Source of the DNA: Saccharospirillum alexandrii
GTDB lineage: Bacteria; Pseudomonadota; Gammaproteobacteria; Pseudomonadales; Natronospirillaceae
Reading direction: 5' to 3'
Assembly (NCBI RefSeq): GCF_004000275.1
Contig: NZ_RCIP01000006.1
Location: forward strand, 62,001 to 126,000
DNA length: 64,000 nt
Below the pieces are notes generated by a model that made no database searches, was not told where the DNA came from, and saw only the letters and a program-made list of their open reading frames with translations. Below, in pieces: positions 43,968 through 53,149 of the stretch. A program made the position numbers and the translations under genes. Numbering within the stretch: position 1 is the stretch's first letter; the number at the start of each line of letters is the position of its first letter.

Positions 43968-44546
43968 ATGAAAACCAACCGGGATGCGCTGTTGCTGATT
44001 GCCTTTCGGCTGTTCTTGAAAAACGGCTATGACCAGACCCGCATGCAAGATCTGGTCGCTGCCAGCGGCTTGTCCAAGGGCGCATTTCACCACTACTTCC
44101 CGCGCAAAGCTGACCTGCTGAACGCCTGCATTGAGCATTTCTTTGGTCGATTCCTACCGGATATGGACCCAAGCGCCCACCAACATTTTGAAGACCTGGT
44201 GCTGGACGGTGCCAGGCAATATGCTCAGCTAATCGATGAATTGACGTCGCTGGACATTCCGCTGCCGGCGTATCAGCGCTTTGTCTGGTCACTGCTGCCA
44301 GAACACAGCGAGGCATTTATCGAACGACAGCGGACGACCGAAGACCGGCTCACCCAACTGGCCGAACAAGACCTGGCTCAACGGCGACTGATATCAACCA
44401 ACACCGCTCGCACGCTGGCGATACAGGCCATGGCGTTAACGGAAGGGCTGGGCGTTTTGTGGGCGGCCAATTCCCCCAAAAAGAAGGCGACCCCGCGAGC
44501 GTTCTTCGAACAAAGCTGCAAAGCCTGGCTGAATGATGTGAGCTAA
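43968..44546 (+). CDS. TetR-family transcriptional regulator
   Basis: 192 residues. N-terminal helix-turn-helix TRMQDLVAASGLSKGAFHHYFPRKADLL (about 22-50) is a standard TetR DNA-binding domain; the ligand-binding helical C-terminus is poorly conserved. Probably represses its own operon (membrane protein-GNAT-TetR), whose start lies in the 42603-42780 gap. 10-bp spacing from the GNAT gene. Confidence 0.88.
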   Translation: MKTNRDALLLIAFRLFLKNGYDQTRMQDLVAASGLSKGAFHHYFPRKADLLNACIEHFFGRFLPDMDPSAHQHFEDLVLDGARQYAQLIDELTSLDIPLPAYQRFVWSLLPEHSEAFIERQRTTEDRLTQLAEQDLAQRRLISTNTARTLAIQAMALTEGLGVLWAANSPKKKATPRAFFEQSCKAWLNDVS

Positions 44547-44554
44547 TCGGGCTG

Positions 44555-45409
44555 TTAATCGGCCTGCGCGGCCAGGGTTTCAAAAAACAGACGCGTTGCG
44601 TCATCGGCCGGGAAGTAACTTTCTATCATCAGTTCCTGCACACCGGCATCCAGGGCGGTGCCAAAGCTGCTCAGCGTTGAGAACACACTCAGCGCCTGGC
44701 CGTTGATGAGCAGTTCCGAGGTCAGCATGGGGCCTTCCCAGGTGTTCGGCTCAGGGGTTTGCCAGTTGGCGGGTGGGTCCATGGCGAGCAGCCGTTCCAT
44801 CAGACTGGTCAGCTCCGGTTTCGGTTGGGTTTGCAGTTGCAGTGCCAGTCGGCGCAACAGCAAAGCGGCAATGGCCTCCCAGTTGGTCATGTAGGGCCTC
44901 AGGCCATGCGGGTCGAAGATAATCTCCAGCATGTTGACGCGCCCCTGAAGGCTGGGCGCCGGCAGCAGGGCACTCAGCAATCGCTGTAGCGACTGGTTCG
45001 CCAGGTGTAGGTCCCAGGTGTTGTGAAGCACGGCGGCCGGGTAGGGGTCTTGCTTGTCGAGCATCATCTTCAAGGCATGCCGAACCGGGGCCATCGCGGC
45101 CTCTTCAAGTGGCAGGTCGGTGTATACCGGGGCATAGCCACAGGCGTTCATCAGGCGGTTACAGTCGCGGTGTGCCAGGCCCATAACGTCGGCAAGTCGC
45201 AACACCATTTCCCGGCTGGGCTGGGTACGACCGGTTTCGATAAAACTGATGTGCCGCGCGGACACCTCGGCCTGCAGGCTGAGTTCCAGCTGTGAAAAAC
45301 GCCTGGCGCGGCGCAAGGTAGCAAGTAGGTGACCGGCCGATCCCATCGGTGTGCTCCGTTGTTCCATCGGTAAAACGCTATCCTCGCCCATAAAAGCGCG
45401 CAGGACCAT
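44555..45409 (-). CDS. XRE-type regulator with MmyB-like ligand domain
   Basis: 284 residues. HTH at about 22-80 (LRRARRFSQLELSLQAEVSARHISFIETGR), then the MmyB-type C-terminal domain (about 110-270, NTWDLHLANQSLQRLL, NMLEIIFDPHGLRPY), related to PAS-like lipid or aromatic sensors. A GGAGG sits close before ATG 45409; ATG 45367 is an alternative. Divergent from a four-helix membrane gene it may control. Confidence 0.82.
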   Translation of the reverse strand: MVLRAFMGEDSVLPMEQRSTPMGSAGHLLATLRRARRFSQLELSLQAEVSARHISFIETGRTQPSREMVLRLADVMGLAHRDCNRLMNACGYAPVYTDLPLEEAAMAPVRHALKMMLDKQDPYPAAVLHNTWDLHLANQSLQRLLSALLPAPSLQGRVNMLEIIFDPHGLRPYMTNWEAIAALLLRRLALQLQTQPKPELTSLMERLLAMDPPANWQTPEPNTWEGPMLTSELLINGQALSVFSTLSSFGTALDAGVQELMIESYFPADDATRLFFETLAAQAD

Positions 45410-45484
45410 TACCTCCGGGGTAATTGAGCGGCGACATCGAAACCGGGACAGTGAACGCTCAACCCGTTCGATGAGGAAGACCCC

Positions 45485-45889
45485 ATGAAAGTACCCAGCT
45501 TATCTGCCACCTTACTGACCAATACCGTTATGTCTGCTATTGCAGGCCTGTTGTTAATGGCCATACCAAACCCTATCGGCGCATTTATGGGTGGCGTCGC
45601 GCCCTGGTTGCTGCAATTGCTGGGCGCGGGGTTGGTGCTGTTTGCACTCGGCGTGTTTTTGGTGCGACGCGCGCTGCCCGGTTCCGGATCAACCACCGGA
45701 GTCGCCTGGGTGTTCGCGCTGGACATGACCTGGATCATCGCAACGCCGGTCGTGATGCTGGTTTATGCACAGCAACTCAGTCTCTGGGGGCACCTGCTGC
45801 TGGCCGATGTGGCCCTGCTGGTGATGGGGTTTGCCTGCCTGGAACGCTACTGGTTAAAGCGCATGAGGGCCGGTGCGGTAGCCGTCTGA
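45485..45889 (+). CDS. Small four-helix inner-membrane protein
   Basis: 134 residues, four hydrophobic segments (about 10-28, 38-58, 77-95, 100-118). Not recognised. GAGGAAG precedes ATG 45485. Divergent from the XRE/MmyB-like regulator, which suggests regulation by it. Confidence 0.65.
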   Translation: MKVPSLSATLLTNTVMSAIAGLLLMAIPNPIGAFMGGVAPWLLQLLGAGLVLFALGVFLVRRALPGSGSTTGVAWVFALDMTWIIATPVVMLVYAQQLSLWGHLLLADVALLVMGFACLERYWLKRMRAGAVAV

Positions 45890-45957
45890 ACGTTTTCGCA
45901 CCCGGGCCGTGGTCGTTCAAAACACATCGGCTAAGGTCACTCGGAAAATGGGAGCAA

Positions 45958-46335
45958 TCACTGGGGGTTCTCATCCTGATTCAGCCCAAACGCTTTCTGT
46001 TTTTTCTTGCTTAGGCCAAGCGAGACAATCCGGTGTGATTCAGTGAGGTAATATTTAAGTTCTTCATCTGCACCGGCAGATGCATCTACTTGCTGAATCC
46101 ACTTCATGCCCCGGGAAGCGAGATAAGGCGCGGGTCGAAAACCGGGCTGGTCTCGCAGCACGTCGTAATCCAGATCCGAGGTTTTAAAGGTATAGGCCGG
46201 GCTATCATTGTCACCCCAGCCGCCAATGGCAAATACCTTTCCGCCTACTTTCCAAACCTGGGCGCCACCCCATTGAACAACGTGCGTAGTAGCCGGCAGC
46301 GCCTGGCAAAAATCATTGAACTCATCGTAGGTCAC
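45958..46335 (-). CDS. MmcQ/YjbR-family DNA-binding-like protein
   Basis: 125 residues. TYDEFNDFCQALPATTHVVQWG, VWKVGGKVFAIGGW, FRPAPYLASRGMKWIQ and YYLTESHRIVSLGLSKKKQ are MmcQ/YjbR (CyaY-like fold) motifs. The start is GTG 46335 with GGAG 7 bases upstream. Function poorly known in the family. Confidence 0.85.
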   Translation of the reverse strand: MTYDEFNDFCQALPATTHVVQWGGAQVWKVGGKVFAIGGWGDNDSPAYTFKTSDLDYDVLRDQPGFRPAPYLASRGMKWIQQVDASAGADEELKYYLTESHRIVSLGLSKKKQKAFGLNQDENPQ

Positions 46336-46429
46336 CTGCTTTCTCCGTTTACCGGATTAACACCGAAACGCTCTCATGATTATTGGTTTCCCTATACAGT
46401 GTGAAGACTGAGTAAGTTAACGAGTAACA

Positions 46430-46894
46430 TCAGCCAATAACACCCAGCCAGCCGAGTACGGCTACTGCGATGCCCACACCCAAGCAAATGACAGCCAGAA
46501 TCAGCTCGCTGTAGGGCTTGTCTTTCTTAAGCCCGGGCACCAGCACGGCATCGGCAGGGTTCACCGGATTGTAATACACCTGAACCTCGCTACCGACCGG
46601 GTAACGCTCGGCAAACTCGACGGTCTCCGGGTAAACCAGCGTATAAAACGTGGGTAACCTTCCGGTGTAGTCGCGCCCGTTAACCTGATAGCTGAATGCC
46701 ACCTTCACATGCTCGGCGTCTTTCATTTCCCCTTCAATTAGGCGCTTCTTCCAAAGCTGCACCTCGACCAGTCGCCCGACAACACTCGGCCAACCCTGGC
46801 TTGCTTTCGCATGCCGGTAATTGGCGATTGAATGAAACAGTAGATAGATGCCAAAGAGTGCGAACGCCAGTCCAGCTAACAAGGGTAGGTTCAT
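46430..46894 (-). CDS. DUF3592 membrane protein
   Basis: 154 residues. N-terminal membrane helix (3-23), a periplasmic beta domain with VEVQLWKKR...VKVAFSYQVNGRDYTG and VYYNPVNPADAVLVPG, then a C-terminal helix (132-150). This is the DUF3592 layout; function unknown. Confidence 0.85.
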   Translation of the reverse strand: MNLPLLAGLAFALFGIYLLFHSIANYRHAKASQGWPSVVGRLVEVQLWKKRLIEGEMKDAEHVKVAFSYQVNGRDYTGRLPTFYTLVYPETVEFAERYPVGSEVQVYYNPVNPADAVLVPGLKKDKPYSELILAVICLGVGIAVAVLGWLGVIG

Positions 46895-47069
46895 TGCTCG
46901 GGCTCGTTATTGGTGGAGTGTTCACACTACCGCAAGTCGTTGCACGGGGAAACTGCCAGCCTTGCCGTCGAGTCGACAGCGACGAACACCTACAGGCATG
47001 GCCCCACTCGGCTTGTTATCCTGTGGCTCCGAGGTAACATGCATTAACACCTACAAAAAGGATCTGCTC

Positions 47070-48344
47070 ATGAAACGCGAAACCATTGCCTTGCACCATG
47101 GCTACGAGGCCGACGACCAGCACGCCGTGGCTGTACCCATTCACCAGACCACCTCGTTCTCTTTCGACAATGCCCAGCACGGGGCGGATCTGTTCGACCT
47201 GAAAGTCACCGGTAATATCTATTCACGCATCATGAACCCGACCTGTGCGGTACTTGAGCAACGGGTCGCCGCGCTTGAAGGTGGCATCGGCGCGCTGGCG
47301 GTTGCTTCTGGCATGGCAGCAATAACCTACTCGATTCAAACGATCGCCGAAGCAGGCGACAACATCGTCTCGATCAGCGAACTCTATGGCGGTACCTATA
47401 ACCTGCTCGCCCACACTCTGCCCCGCCAGGGCATTGAAACCCGCTTCGCCGATAAAGACGACTTTGACGGCATCGCCAAACTGATCGATGAACGCACCAA
47501 GGCGGTGTATTGCGAATCGGTCGGCAACCCTTCAGGCAGCGTAGTTGACGTCAAACGCCTGGCTGACATCGCCCACGCGGCGGGTGTGCCACTGATCGTC
47601 GATAACACCGTTGCCACGCCGTTTTTGTGGCGGCCGATCGAGCAGGGTGCCGACATCGTCGTACACTCGGCGACCAAATACATGGGCGGCCACGGCACTA
47701 CTGTAGGCGGCGTGATTGTCGATTCCGGCAAATTCCCCTGGGCCGACCAGCCAAAACGCTTTGCGCTGCTGAACGAGCCCGATGTGTCTTACCACGGCGT
47801 CAGCTACACCCGCGATGTGGGTGAAGCCGCCTTCATAACCCGGGCCCGGGTTGTGCCGCTGCGTAATATGGGTGCCGCTCTGTCGGCTCAGGCCGCCTGG
47901 AACATTCTTCAGGGCCTGGAGACGCTGGCGCTGCGGATTGAACGTGTGTGCGAAAACACTCAGAAAATTGCCGAATACCTGAAGCAGCACCCCCGGGTCA
48001 GCTGGGTGAACTATGCAGGGCTGCCCGACCACAAAGACCATGCTCTGGCTCAGGAATACATGAACGGCACCGCCTCGGGCATTCTCAGCTTCGGCATTGA
48101 AGGCGGCCGCGAAGCCGGTGCTCGCTTCTACGATGCATTGCAACTGATACTGCGGCTGGTGAACATTGGCGATGCGAAAAGTTGTGCGGCCATTCCCGCC
48201 TCAACCACTCACCGTCAGTTAAACGATGAAGAACTGAAAGCGGCCGGCGTCAGTGCCGATATGGTTCGGTTGTCGATCGGCATCGAACACGTTGACGATT
48301 TGATTGCCGATATCGACCAGGCTCTCGCCAAGTCGGCCGGGTAA
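47070..48344 (+). CDS. metY: O-acetylhomoserine sulfhydrylase (MetY)
   Basis: 424 residues. ETIALHHGYEADDQHAVAVPIHQTTSF, the PLP-lysine motif SATKYMGGHGTT (about residue 207) and GNPSGSVVDV identify the Cys/Met-metabolism PLP family. Length and the N-terminal QTTSFSF favour O-acetylhomoserine aminocarboxypropyltransferase, which makes homocysteine from O-acetylhomoserine and sulfide. A gamma-lyase is the alternative. ATG 47070 follows AAGGATC. A strong terminator ends the gene; no SAM riboswitch could be made out upstream. Confidence 0.88.
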   Translation: MKRETIALHHGYEADDQHAVAVPIHQTTSFSFDNAQHGADLFDLKVTGNIYSRIMNPTCAVLEQRVAALEGGIGALAVASGMAAITYSIQTIAEAGDNIVSISELYGGTYNLLAHTLPRQGIETRFADKDDFDGIAKLIDERTKAVYCESVGNPSGSVVDVKRLADIAHAAGVPLIVDNTVATPFLWRPIEQGADIVVHSATKYMGGHGTTVGGVIVDSGKFPWADQPKRFALLNEPDVSYHGVSYTRDVGEAAFITRARVVPLRNMGAALSAQAAWNILQGLETLALRIERVCENTQKIAEYLKQHPRVSWVNYAGLPDHKDHALAQEYMNGTASGILSFGIEGGREAGARFYDALQLILRLVNIGDAKSCAAIPASTTHRQLNDEELKAAGVSADMVRLSIGIEHVDDLIADIDQALAKSAG

Positions 48345-48364
48345 CCGTAACACTCCCTCCCCAA

Positions 48365-48388
48365 GGCCGGGCGAAATCTCGCCCGGCC
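48365..48388 (+). terminator. Rho-independent terminator after metY
   Basis: GGCCGGGCGA - AATC - TCGCCCGGCC, a perfect 10-bp stem, followed by GTATT. 20 bp after the metY stop. Confidence 0.8.
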
Positions 48389-48568
48389 GTATTAACCCGT
48401 ACGTGCACTAAGCCACGTCACCCATTACTCTTTCCGTGAATAATGTTGCAAGTGCCCATGGAATGGCTCGGCTCTGGGGTAGCCAATTGATCGAAACTGC
48501 CTGGGCACGATGGGCGACCAACAACCGGTGTCACTCAACCCTACCGACACGGTAAGCCAGGAGAACTG

Positions 48569-48748
48569 ATGGGCCTGCCACGAGACCAGCGTGAATATTG
48601 GGAGTCCTATCAGAAAGCCATTGGACAGGGTTTGTCAGACCTTTTCTACGAGGCGTTTTACTTCGACAACCAGCTAATCATCGATAAACTGCCAGGTCTC
48701 TGCCCCATCGAACAGTCGAACCGGTACATCGGAATAGACCATGGGTGA
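48569..48748 (+). pseudogene. N-terminal fragment of an ASCH/YhfF-like gene (probable remnant)
   Basis: ATG 48569 has a strong AGGAG 5 bases upstream and starts a 59-residue reading frame. Its first 35 residues (YWESYQKAIGQ...FYEAFYFDN) resemble the N-terminus of YhfF-type ASCH proteins. After residue 35 the frame runs antisense through the end of the GFA gene and loses any similarity. I infer that the rest of the gene was replaced when the GFA gene arrived. The similarity is by eye only. Confidence 0.4.
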
Positions 48749-49036
48749 AAATAGTCTGAAGTTAATGGAAAGCCGTTCTTCAGGCGTTTTATCAACCCCC
48801 TCGTAGTGGGTGACACAGCCGCAGTCCGCACAGTGATAGAACTCGATAACCCGATCACCCCAGACATAAGCAACCACCGATTCCGGTCGGTATTTAACGC
48901 TGGCAGTCGCTCTGGTGTAGTGACCCCACAGCGATCCGTACCGCCTACAGATGGAGCAATTGCATTGAACAAGCTGGTGGGGGAGTTCCGGAACGGAGAT
49001 TTCTACGTTGCCACAATGACAGGTTGTTTTATACAA
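48674..49036 (-). CDS. GFA-family (CENP-V/GFA) protein
   Basis: 120 residues. CHCGNVEI, CNCSICRRYGSLWGHY and FYHCADCGCVTHYEG give the zinc cysteines of the glutathione-dependent formaldehyde-activating family. Many members are not known to act on formaldehyde. The start is TTG 49036 because GGAGG sits 7 bases before it; the longer GTG start at 49066 would place that site inside the gene. It overlaps the plus-strand remnant at 48569-48748. Confidence 0.8.
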   Translation of the reverse strand: MYKTTCHCGNVEISVPELPHQLVQCNCSICRRYGSLWGHYTRATASVKYRPESVVAYVWGDRVIEFYHCADCGCVTHYEGVDKTPEERLSINFRLFSPMVYSDVPVRLFDGAETWQFIDD

Positions 49037-49103
49037 AGCCGATCCTCCGATGATTACTAGCGCCACTCGATATCAGCGCGTCGTGTCGAGGTTGGCGATA
49101 GAC

Positions 49104-51089
49104 TCAGCCTGGCGAGTGCTCACGCGGAGCCGCCCAGCTGGTGTTGCCAAGCTCCATAATACGGTCAACGTCAGCATCCGGTACAGCCGACACATCACCC
49201 AACTCCAGTGTGTCGTAATGGAACGCGTAGAGGCGGGAAGCAAACTCGGCAATCGGCAGGGAGGCTTCACCGCGGTGCTCTCCGTTTCCCCGTATTGAGC
49301 AGATAATGCCCTGGCCCCAGTCCTGCCCGCTGTCGTTGTTGGGGTTAAAGAAATAGACCCGCATCTCGTTTTCCGGGCTGAGCCCAACGCGCAGAATGTT
49401 AATGGCATGACGACCGACGAAACGGCCTGCACTGTCCGTGACTGCGATACCGGCTGGCTGAGCGTGAATCACCGTCATGTTGCCGTTGTAATACGGGTGA
49501 TAACTGGCGTAGAAACACCGGATGAACCCCTCGTAGTCGCGTAGTTCCCCGGTGTGGATATCCGCCACCACCCGAAAGCCGTGGCTGACCCACCAGCCGT
49601 AGAATTCCGGGTTGATCCAGCGGTGGGCATCGTCATCCCGGTCTTCGCAACGGCGCCACATATCGGCATAAATGCGGTCGAGGTGCGGGATCAGGATCAG
49701 TGACACCGGGTCTACATCAACCGGAACCCCCGTTACCAGCCCGGGCTCAAGATTCCGGGAAGAGATGCTATGGCCTTCGAAGCGACACAACACTTCATTG
49801 TCCCGGGCGGCCCAGGCAAGCACCTGCAGCAGATAGTCGGCCTCGCTGGACGCCCACACCGACAGCCCAATGGCCGACTGACAGGTCGGGTTATTGCCCT
49901 GGCCGACACCCAGCGGCTGCCCCAGCAGGTTAAGGACCCCGGCCAGCAGAAATACCCGAGGCGGCCGTGCTTCGCCAAAGGCTTCTTTCAATGTTTCTGC
50001 AGTCTCCGCTGACAGGCAGAGTTTGATTTGGCGCCACAGGGCCTGGGCCACCGAGGGCGTAAACAGCGAGCCCCGCTCCAGCATCATGGTCAGGCCGAAC
50101 ACGGCCTGGCACGTTTCAGGATAGATGGCTTCGTCGATCAGAGCGTGGACCAGATCGGTGTAGCAATAGAGGTCGTCTTGGCCGGTCATGGTCAGCCCCA
50201 GCGCTTGCGGTATCAGATCATCCCGCTGGTGGTTGCGTAAAAAGCGCAGCATAACCGCGTGGTATGCCGAAGCCAGGCCGGTGTCATGCATGCTGCTGGC
50301 AAAGCATTGGGCTTCAGTAGCAAGTGCGTCTTCATCCATCTCCATCAGCCGTTGTTCATAGATAGCCAAACCCGGGTCTTCAGCGTTTCCTGGTGTGGGC
50401 GCAAACAAGGCATTAACCAAACGGGTGGCATCGGTGTTGCCAGTCGTGTTTATTGCTGGGTCGTAGAGGCACCGGGCGATCTGACTGATCATCTCGCAGA
50501 TGCTGCCAACTTGCACCGGCCCCTGCTCCAGTAACCGCCAGACTTCCGCCACCAGGCTATCCAGAAGACTCTCATAGCCCAGGTGGGAGACCAGGTACTG
50601 GTAGAGCTCCTGAACAATGAACCCGAGCTGTTGTGGGCGTTCCCGGTCGGCTTCTGTGAGCGGGCCAGACAGCAGATCCAGATTCAGCGCCATTACCTGG
50701 GTCAGGAAGTTGCGCGCCTGCTCTGCTGAGATACCGGGATGAAAATAGTCCCCCCGGCAAACGGCCAGCATGCGCAGCTCACTGATGGCCTCTACCACGG
50801 TGGTAACAGCCCCTGCTTCGCGCAGGGAGTACTTGGCCAGTGCCGGTTGCAAAATGCCCGGTTGAGCCCAGTCACTGGTGCCGAAGATGCCGGCGGACTC
50901 CAGCGAGCGCACCCGCCGATACAACGCGTCAAAGCCTCCTGGCAGTGTCATCAATACCCGACTGCGCTCCAGCAACGCAAAGCTTGAAGCCTTGGGGTTG
51001 GCGCTGCATGCACGCCCGAAATCCGCCATTGCTGCATCAAACTGTTTCAATGCCTGCTCAACGGAGAGGTCGGCGTTTTGCTGGCCCAT
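49104..51089 (-). CDS. Large unknown protein with a possible Cys-His hydrolase centre
   Basis: 661 residues, not recognised. Helical N-terminal two-thirds (to about 420), then a conserved-looking C-terminal part with GQGNNPTCQSAIGLSVWAS (about 408-426), FVGRHAINILRVG (about 580) and YFFNPNNDSGQDWG. A Cys after a Gly/Asn-rich loop at a helix start, followed by His and Asn/Asp-rich segments, is the order of papain-fold or transglutaminase-like enzymes. No signal peptide. ATG 51089 is chosen over TTG 51110 because TGGAGCC precedes it. The function is unknown; the catalytic reading is inference. Confidence 0.6.
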   Translation of the reverse strand: MGQQNADLSVEQALKQFDAAMADFGRACSANPKASSFALLERSRVLMTLPGGFDALYRRVRSLESAGIFGTSDWAQPGILQPALAKYSLREAGAVTTVVEAISELRMLAVCRGDYFHPGISAEQARNFLTQVMALNLDLLSGPLTEADRERPQQLGFIVQELYQYLVSHLGYESLLDSLVAEVWRLLEQGPVQVGSICEMISQIARCLYDPAINTTGNTDATRLVNALFAPTPGNAEDPGLAIYEQRLMEMDEDALATEAQCFASSMHDTGLASAYHAVMLRFLRNHQRDDLIPQALGLTMTGQDDLYCYTDLVHALIDEAIYPETCQAVFGLTMMLERGSLFTPSVAQALWRQIKLCLSAETAETLKEAFGEARPPRVFLLAGVLNLLGQPLGVGQGNNPTCQSAIGLSVWASSEADYLLQVLAWAARDNEVLCRFEGHSISSRNLEPGLVTGVPVDVDPVSLILIPHLDRIYADMWRRCEDRDDDAHRWINPEFYGWWVSHGFRVVADIHTGELRDYEGFIRCFYASYHPYYNGNMTVIHAQPAGIAVTDSAGRFVGRHAINILRVGLSPENEMRVYFFNPNNDSGQDWGQGIICSIRGNGEHRGEASLPIAEFASRLYAFHYDTLELGDVSAVPDADVDRIMELGNTSWAAPREHSPG

Positions 51090-51199
51090 GGGGTTGGCTC
51101 CAGGAAACAAAGGATGCTCGGCAATACACGCCCAGGGCGTGTGTTACCGCGCAACCCACAATGTATTTAGGCGCTGGCTAGCCCGGTACCTTAGAACGG

Positions 51200-51517
51200 T
51201 TAAATGCCATAGTCACGTTCAACCCTGGCAATTCTGGTTTTAAACGAGGAATACCATGTTGTGTGACCAAGCTTCTGAGCCTCCTGATGCTCAAGGTTGG
51301 CCTTCCAGTGTTTAATGGATTCAAGATCAGACCAGTAGGAAACCGTAATCCCAACGTCTTCTCGTGCGGCTTCAATGCCAAGAAAGCCCGGCTGCTCTGA
51401 GGCAAGCGCCACCATTCGTTCCGACATGGCGCCATACCCCTGGTCGGCGTCTGTTCTGTGTGACGTGAAGATCACGGCGTAGTAAGGGGGGTGTGGTGTT
51501 TTAGCAATTAGCGACAC
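51200..51517 (-). CDS. Antibiotic-biosynthesis-monooxygenase-like (ABM) protein
   Basis: 105 residues. YYAVIFTSHRTDADQGYGAMSERMVALASEQPGFLGIE, followed by GITVSYWSDLESIKHWKANLEHQEAQKLG, is the dimeric ferredoxin-like ABM fold. GTG 51517 is selected because AAGGAG lies 6 bases upstream; the reading frame is otherwise open far into the neighbouring gene. Divergent from the DUF938 methyltransferase. Function unknown in detail. Confidence 0.8.
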   Translation of the reverse strand: MSLIAKTPHPPYYAVIFTSHRTDADQGYGAMSERMVALASEQPGFLGIEAAREDVGITVSYWSDLESIKHWKANLEHQEAQKLGHTTWYSSFKTRIARVERDYGI

Positions 51518-51616
51518 TTGAGACTCCTTTGGCGCTATGCGCCTTGCTCTTGAGGTTCGTGCGTATGATTCACTCGCCAAGTGATGGTACTGTGAAAAAA
51601 AAGAGGAACGCTCACC

Positions 51617-52228
51617 ATGACGACCGACCTGCCCTTTTCCCAAGCCTGTGAAAACAACAAGGCGCCCATTCTGGAAGTACTGCGCGACGCTTTCGAATCG
51701 ACAGCGAGGGTACTTGAGGTCGGCACAGGTACCGGCCAGCATGCCGTGCATTTCGCGCGAGCACTGCCTCACCTCCAATGGCAACCCTCCGACCATCCCG
51801 ACGCAGCGCACCTGAGCCGACTGCGACTGGAGCAGGCGGGCCTGCCCAACCTATTGCCCATACTGAACCTGGATGTCGGTGCCAGCCCCTGGCCAATCAC
51901 CGGGTTCGACGGCGCCTTCTCGGCAAATACAGCCCATATTATGGCCTGGCCAGAGGTCGAACAGATGTTCCAGGGAATCGGCAATCGACTGACCCTCAAC
52001 GGCGCTTTTTGTCTCTATGGTCCGTTCAGTTATCAGGGGTCCTTTACCAGTGACAGTAACCGACAGTTCGATCAACACTTGCGAGCCCGGGCACCGCAGA
52101 TGGGCATTCGCGACCTGGACGACCTGAACCAGCTGGCCAGGGCTGAAGGCCTGTTACTGGAAAGCGATGTAGCCATGCCTGCCAACAATCGATTGCTGGT
52201 GTTCAGGTCGACAGGTACGGGCGGTTAA
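51617..52228 (+). CDS. DUF938 SAM-dependent methyltransferase-like protein
   Basis: 203 residues. PFSQACENNKAPILEVL and VLEVGTGTGQHAVHFARALPHLQWQPSD (SAM-binding motif I, about 32), FSANTAHIMAW and YGPFSYQGSFTSDSN are DUF938 hallmarks. Cytoplasmic; substrate unknown. GAGG precedes ATG 51617. Confidence 0.87.
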   Translation: MTTDLPFSQACENNKAPILEVLRDAFESTARVLEVGTGTGQHAVHFARALPHLQWQPSDHPDAAHLSRLRLEQAGLPNLLPILNLDVGASPWPITGFDGAFSANTAHIMAWPEVEQMFQGIGNRLTLNGAFCLYGPFSYQGSFTSDSNRQFDQHLRARAPQMGIRDLDDLNQLARAEGLLLESDVAMPANNRLLVFRSTGTGG

Positions 52229-52295
52229 CAGGCTTTTCTGCGGCTGCTTTACGGTTGAATACGGATAAAAGGCTCAGCAACAGCACAAGCATTCG

Positions 52296-52991
52296 TCAGT
52301 TCTTCTTACCCGTACGGAGCTTATGCACTACTTCCCGTCGGACCAGTGCCGATACAGAGCCTGACTGTTCTTCCAGAAAACCTTGAACCGACCCCCGATC
52401 CCAAGTCACCAGGCTGCGAAGCGCCCAGCTAATTGCTTTCTGAACCATGATCTCTTCATCGTTCAGCAGTGACTGGCATACCATTAACGTTCTAACTGTA
52501 TCCCCTACGCCACCGTGAGCTTTAATATTAAGCGGCACCGTTGCAACGACAGCAGCGCGCCGCCACCAAACATCCTGCGATTGACTCCACCTCATAACAG
52601 TCGCGTCTGAAACCCGGCCTTCCCGCCACGCCCTTCCTACCAGGGTGCAACAAAAACCGTCAACGCACGCCCAATTATCAATGTCCTGACCAAGTGCTTC
52701 AATTCGCTTCGGTGTTAGCAATTCCCTTGCACCCTTATGGCCGGCAACTAGCTCATACCCAGCTTGCCTGCACTCGGTAACGTTCTTGTCCAACAGATTA
52801 AGCGCGATCTGATACACATCCTCTGCCGACTGTGATGCCAGACGGCGTTTGTAATCTCGCACTACGCCACGTAACTCTGGCGTGTAAACACCAAAATCAT
52901 GCTGAGAACTGGGCCGGTGTTCCTGACGGGTACCACGGCCGAGCGCTTTCAAACTTTGGGTAATTTCGTCTGCTATTGATTGGGTATCCAT
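52296..52991 (-). CDS. DNA alkylation repair protein (AlkD/HEAT-like)
   Basis: 231 residues. Helical repeats with YTPELRGVVRDYKRR, DNWACVDGFC, WSQSQDVWWRRAAVV and VQKAISWALRSL, the pattern of AlkD-family HEAT-like DNA glycosylases that excise alkylated bases. ATG 52991 gives the usual N-terminus; the frame remains open to 53093. The last gene on this strand before the cassette-like region. Confidence 0.8.
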   Translation of the reverse strand: MDTQSIADEITQSLKALGRGTRQEHRPSSQHDFGVYTPELRGVVRDYKRRLASQSAEDVYQIALNLLDKNVTECRQAGYELVAGHKGARELLTPKRIEALGQDIDNWACVDGFCCTLVGRAWREGRVSDATVMRWSQSQDVWWRRAAVVATVPLNIKAHGGVGDTVRTLMVCQSLLNDEEIMVQKAISWALRSLVTWDRGSVQGFLEEQSGSVSALVRREVVHKLRTGKKN

Positions 52992-53149
52992 ATAAAAGGC
53001 CTTAACGTAAGTGCAGGTATTCAGGCGAATCAGGACATCTGACCAGCAAACGACGGTATCACTCATGAAAATGTCGCAATCAGTTTCGTACAAAAGTACA
53101 AATCTGCTAGTTTGAATTGCTCAATTAATAATCAAAGCAGGGCAGAGCA

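Noticed and set aside
46895-47069. SAM riboswitch before metY
   Set aside because: Looked for SAM-I/II-like pairing. Only an imperfect GTTATCC/GGTAAC hairpin is seen, not enough for a call.
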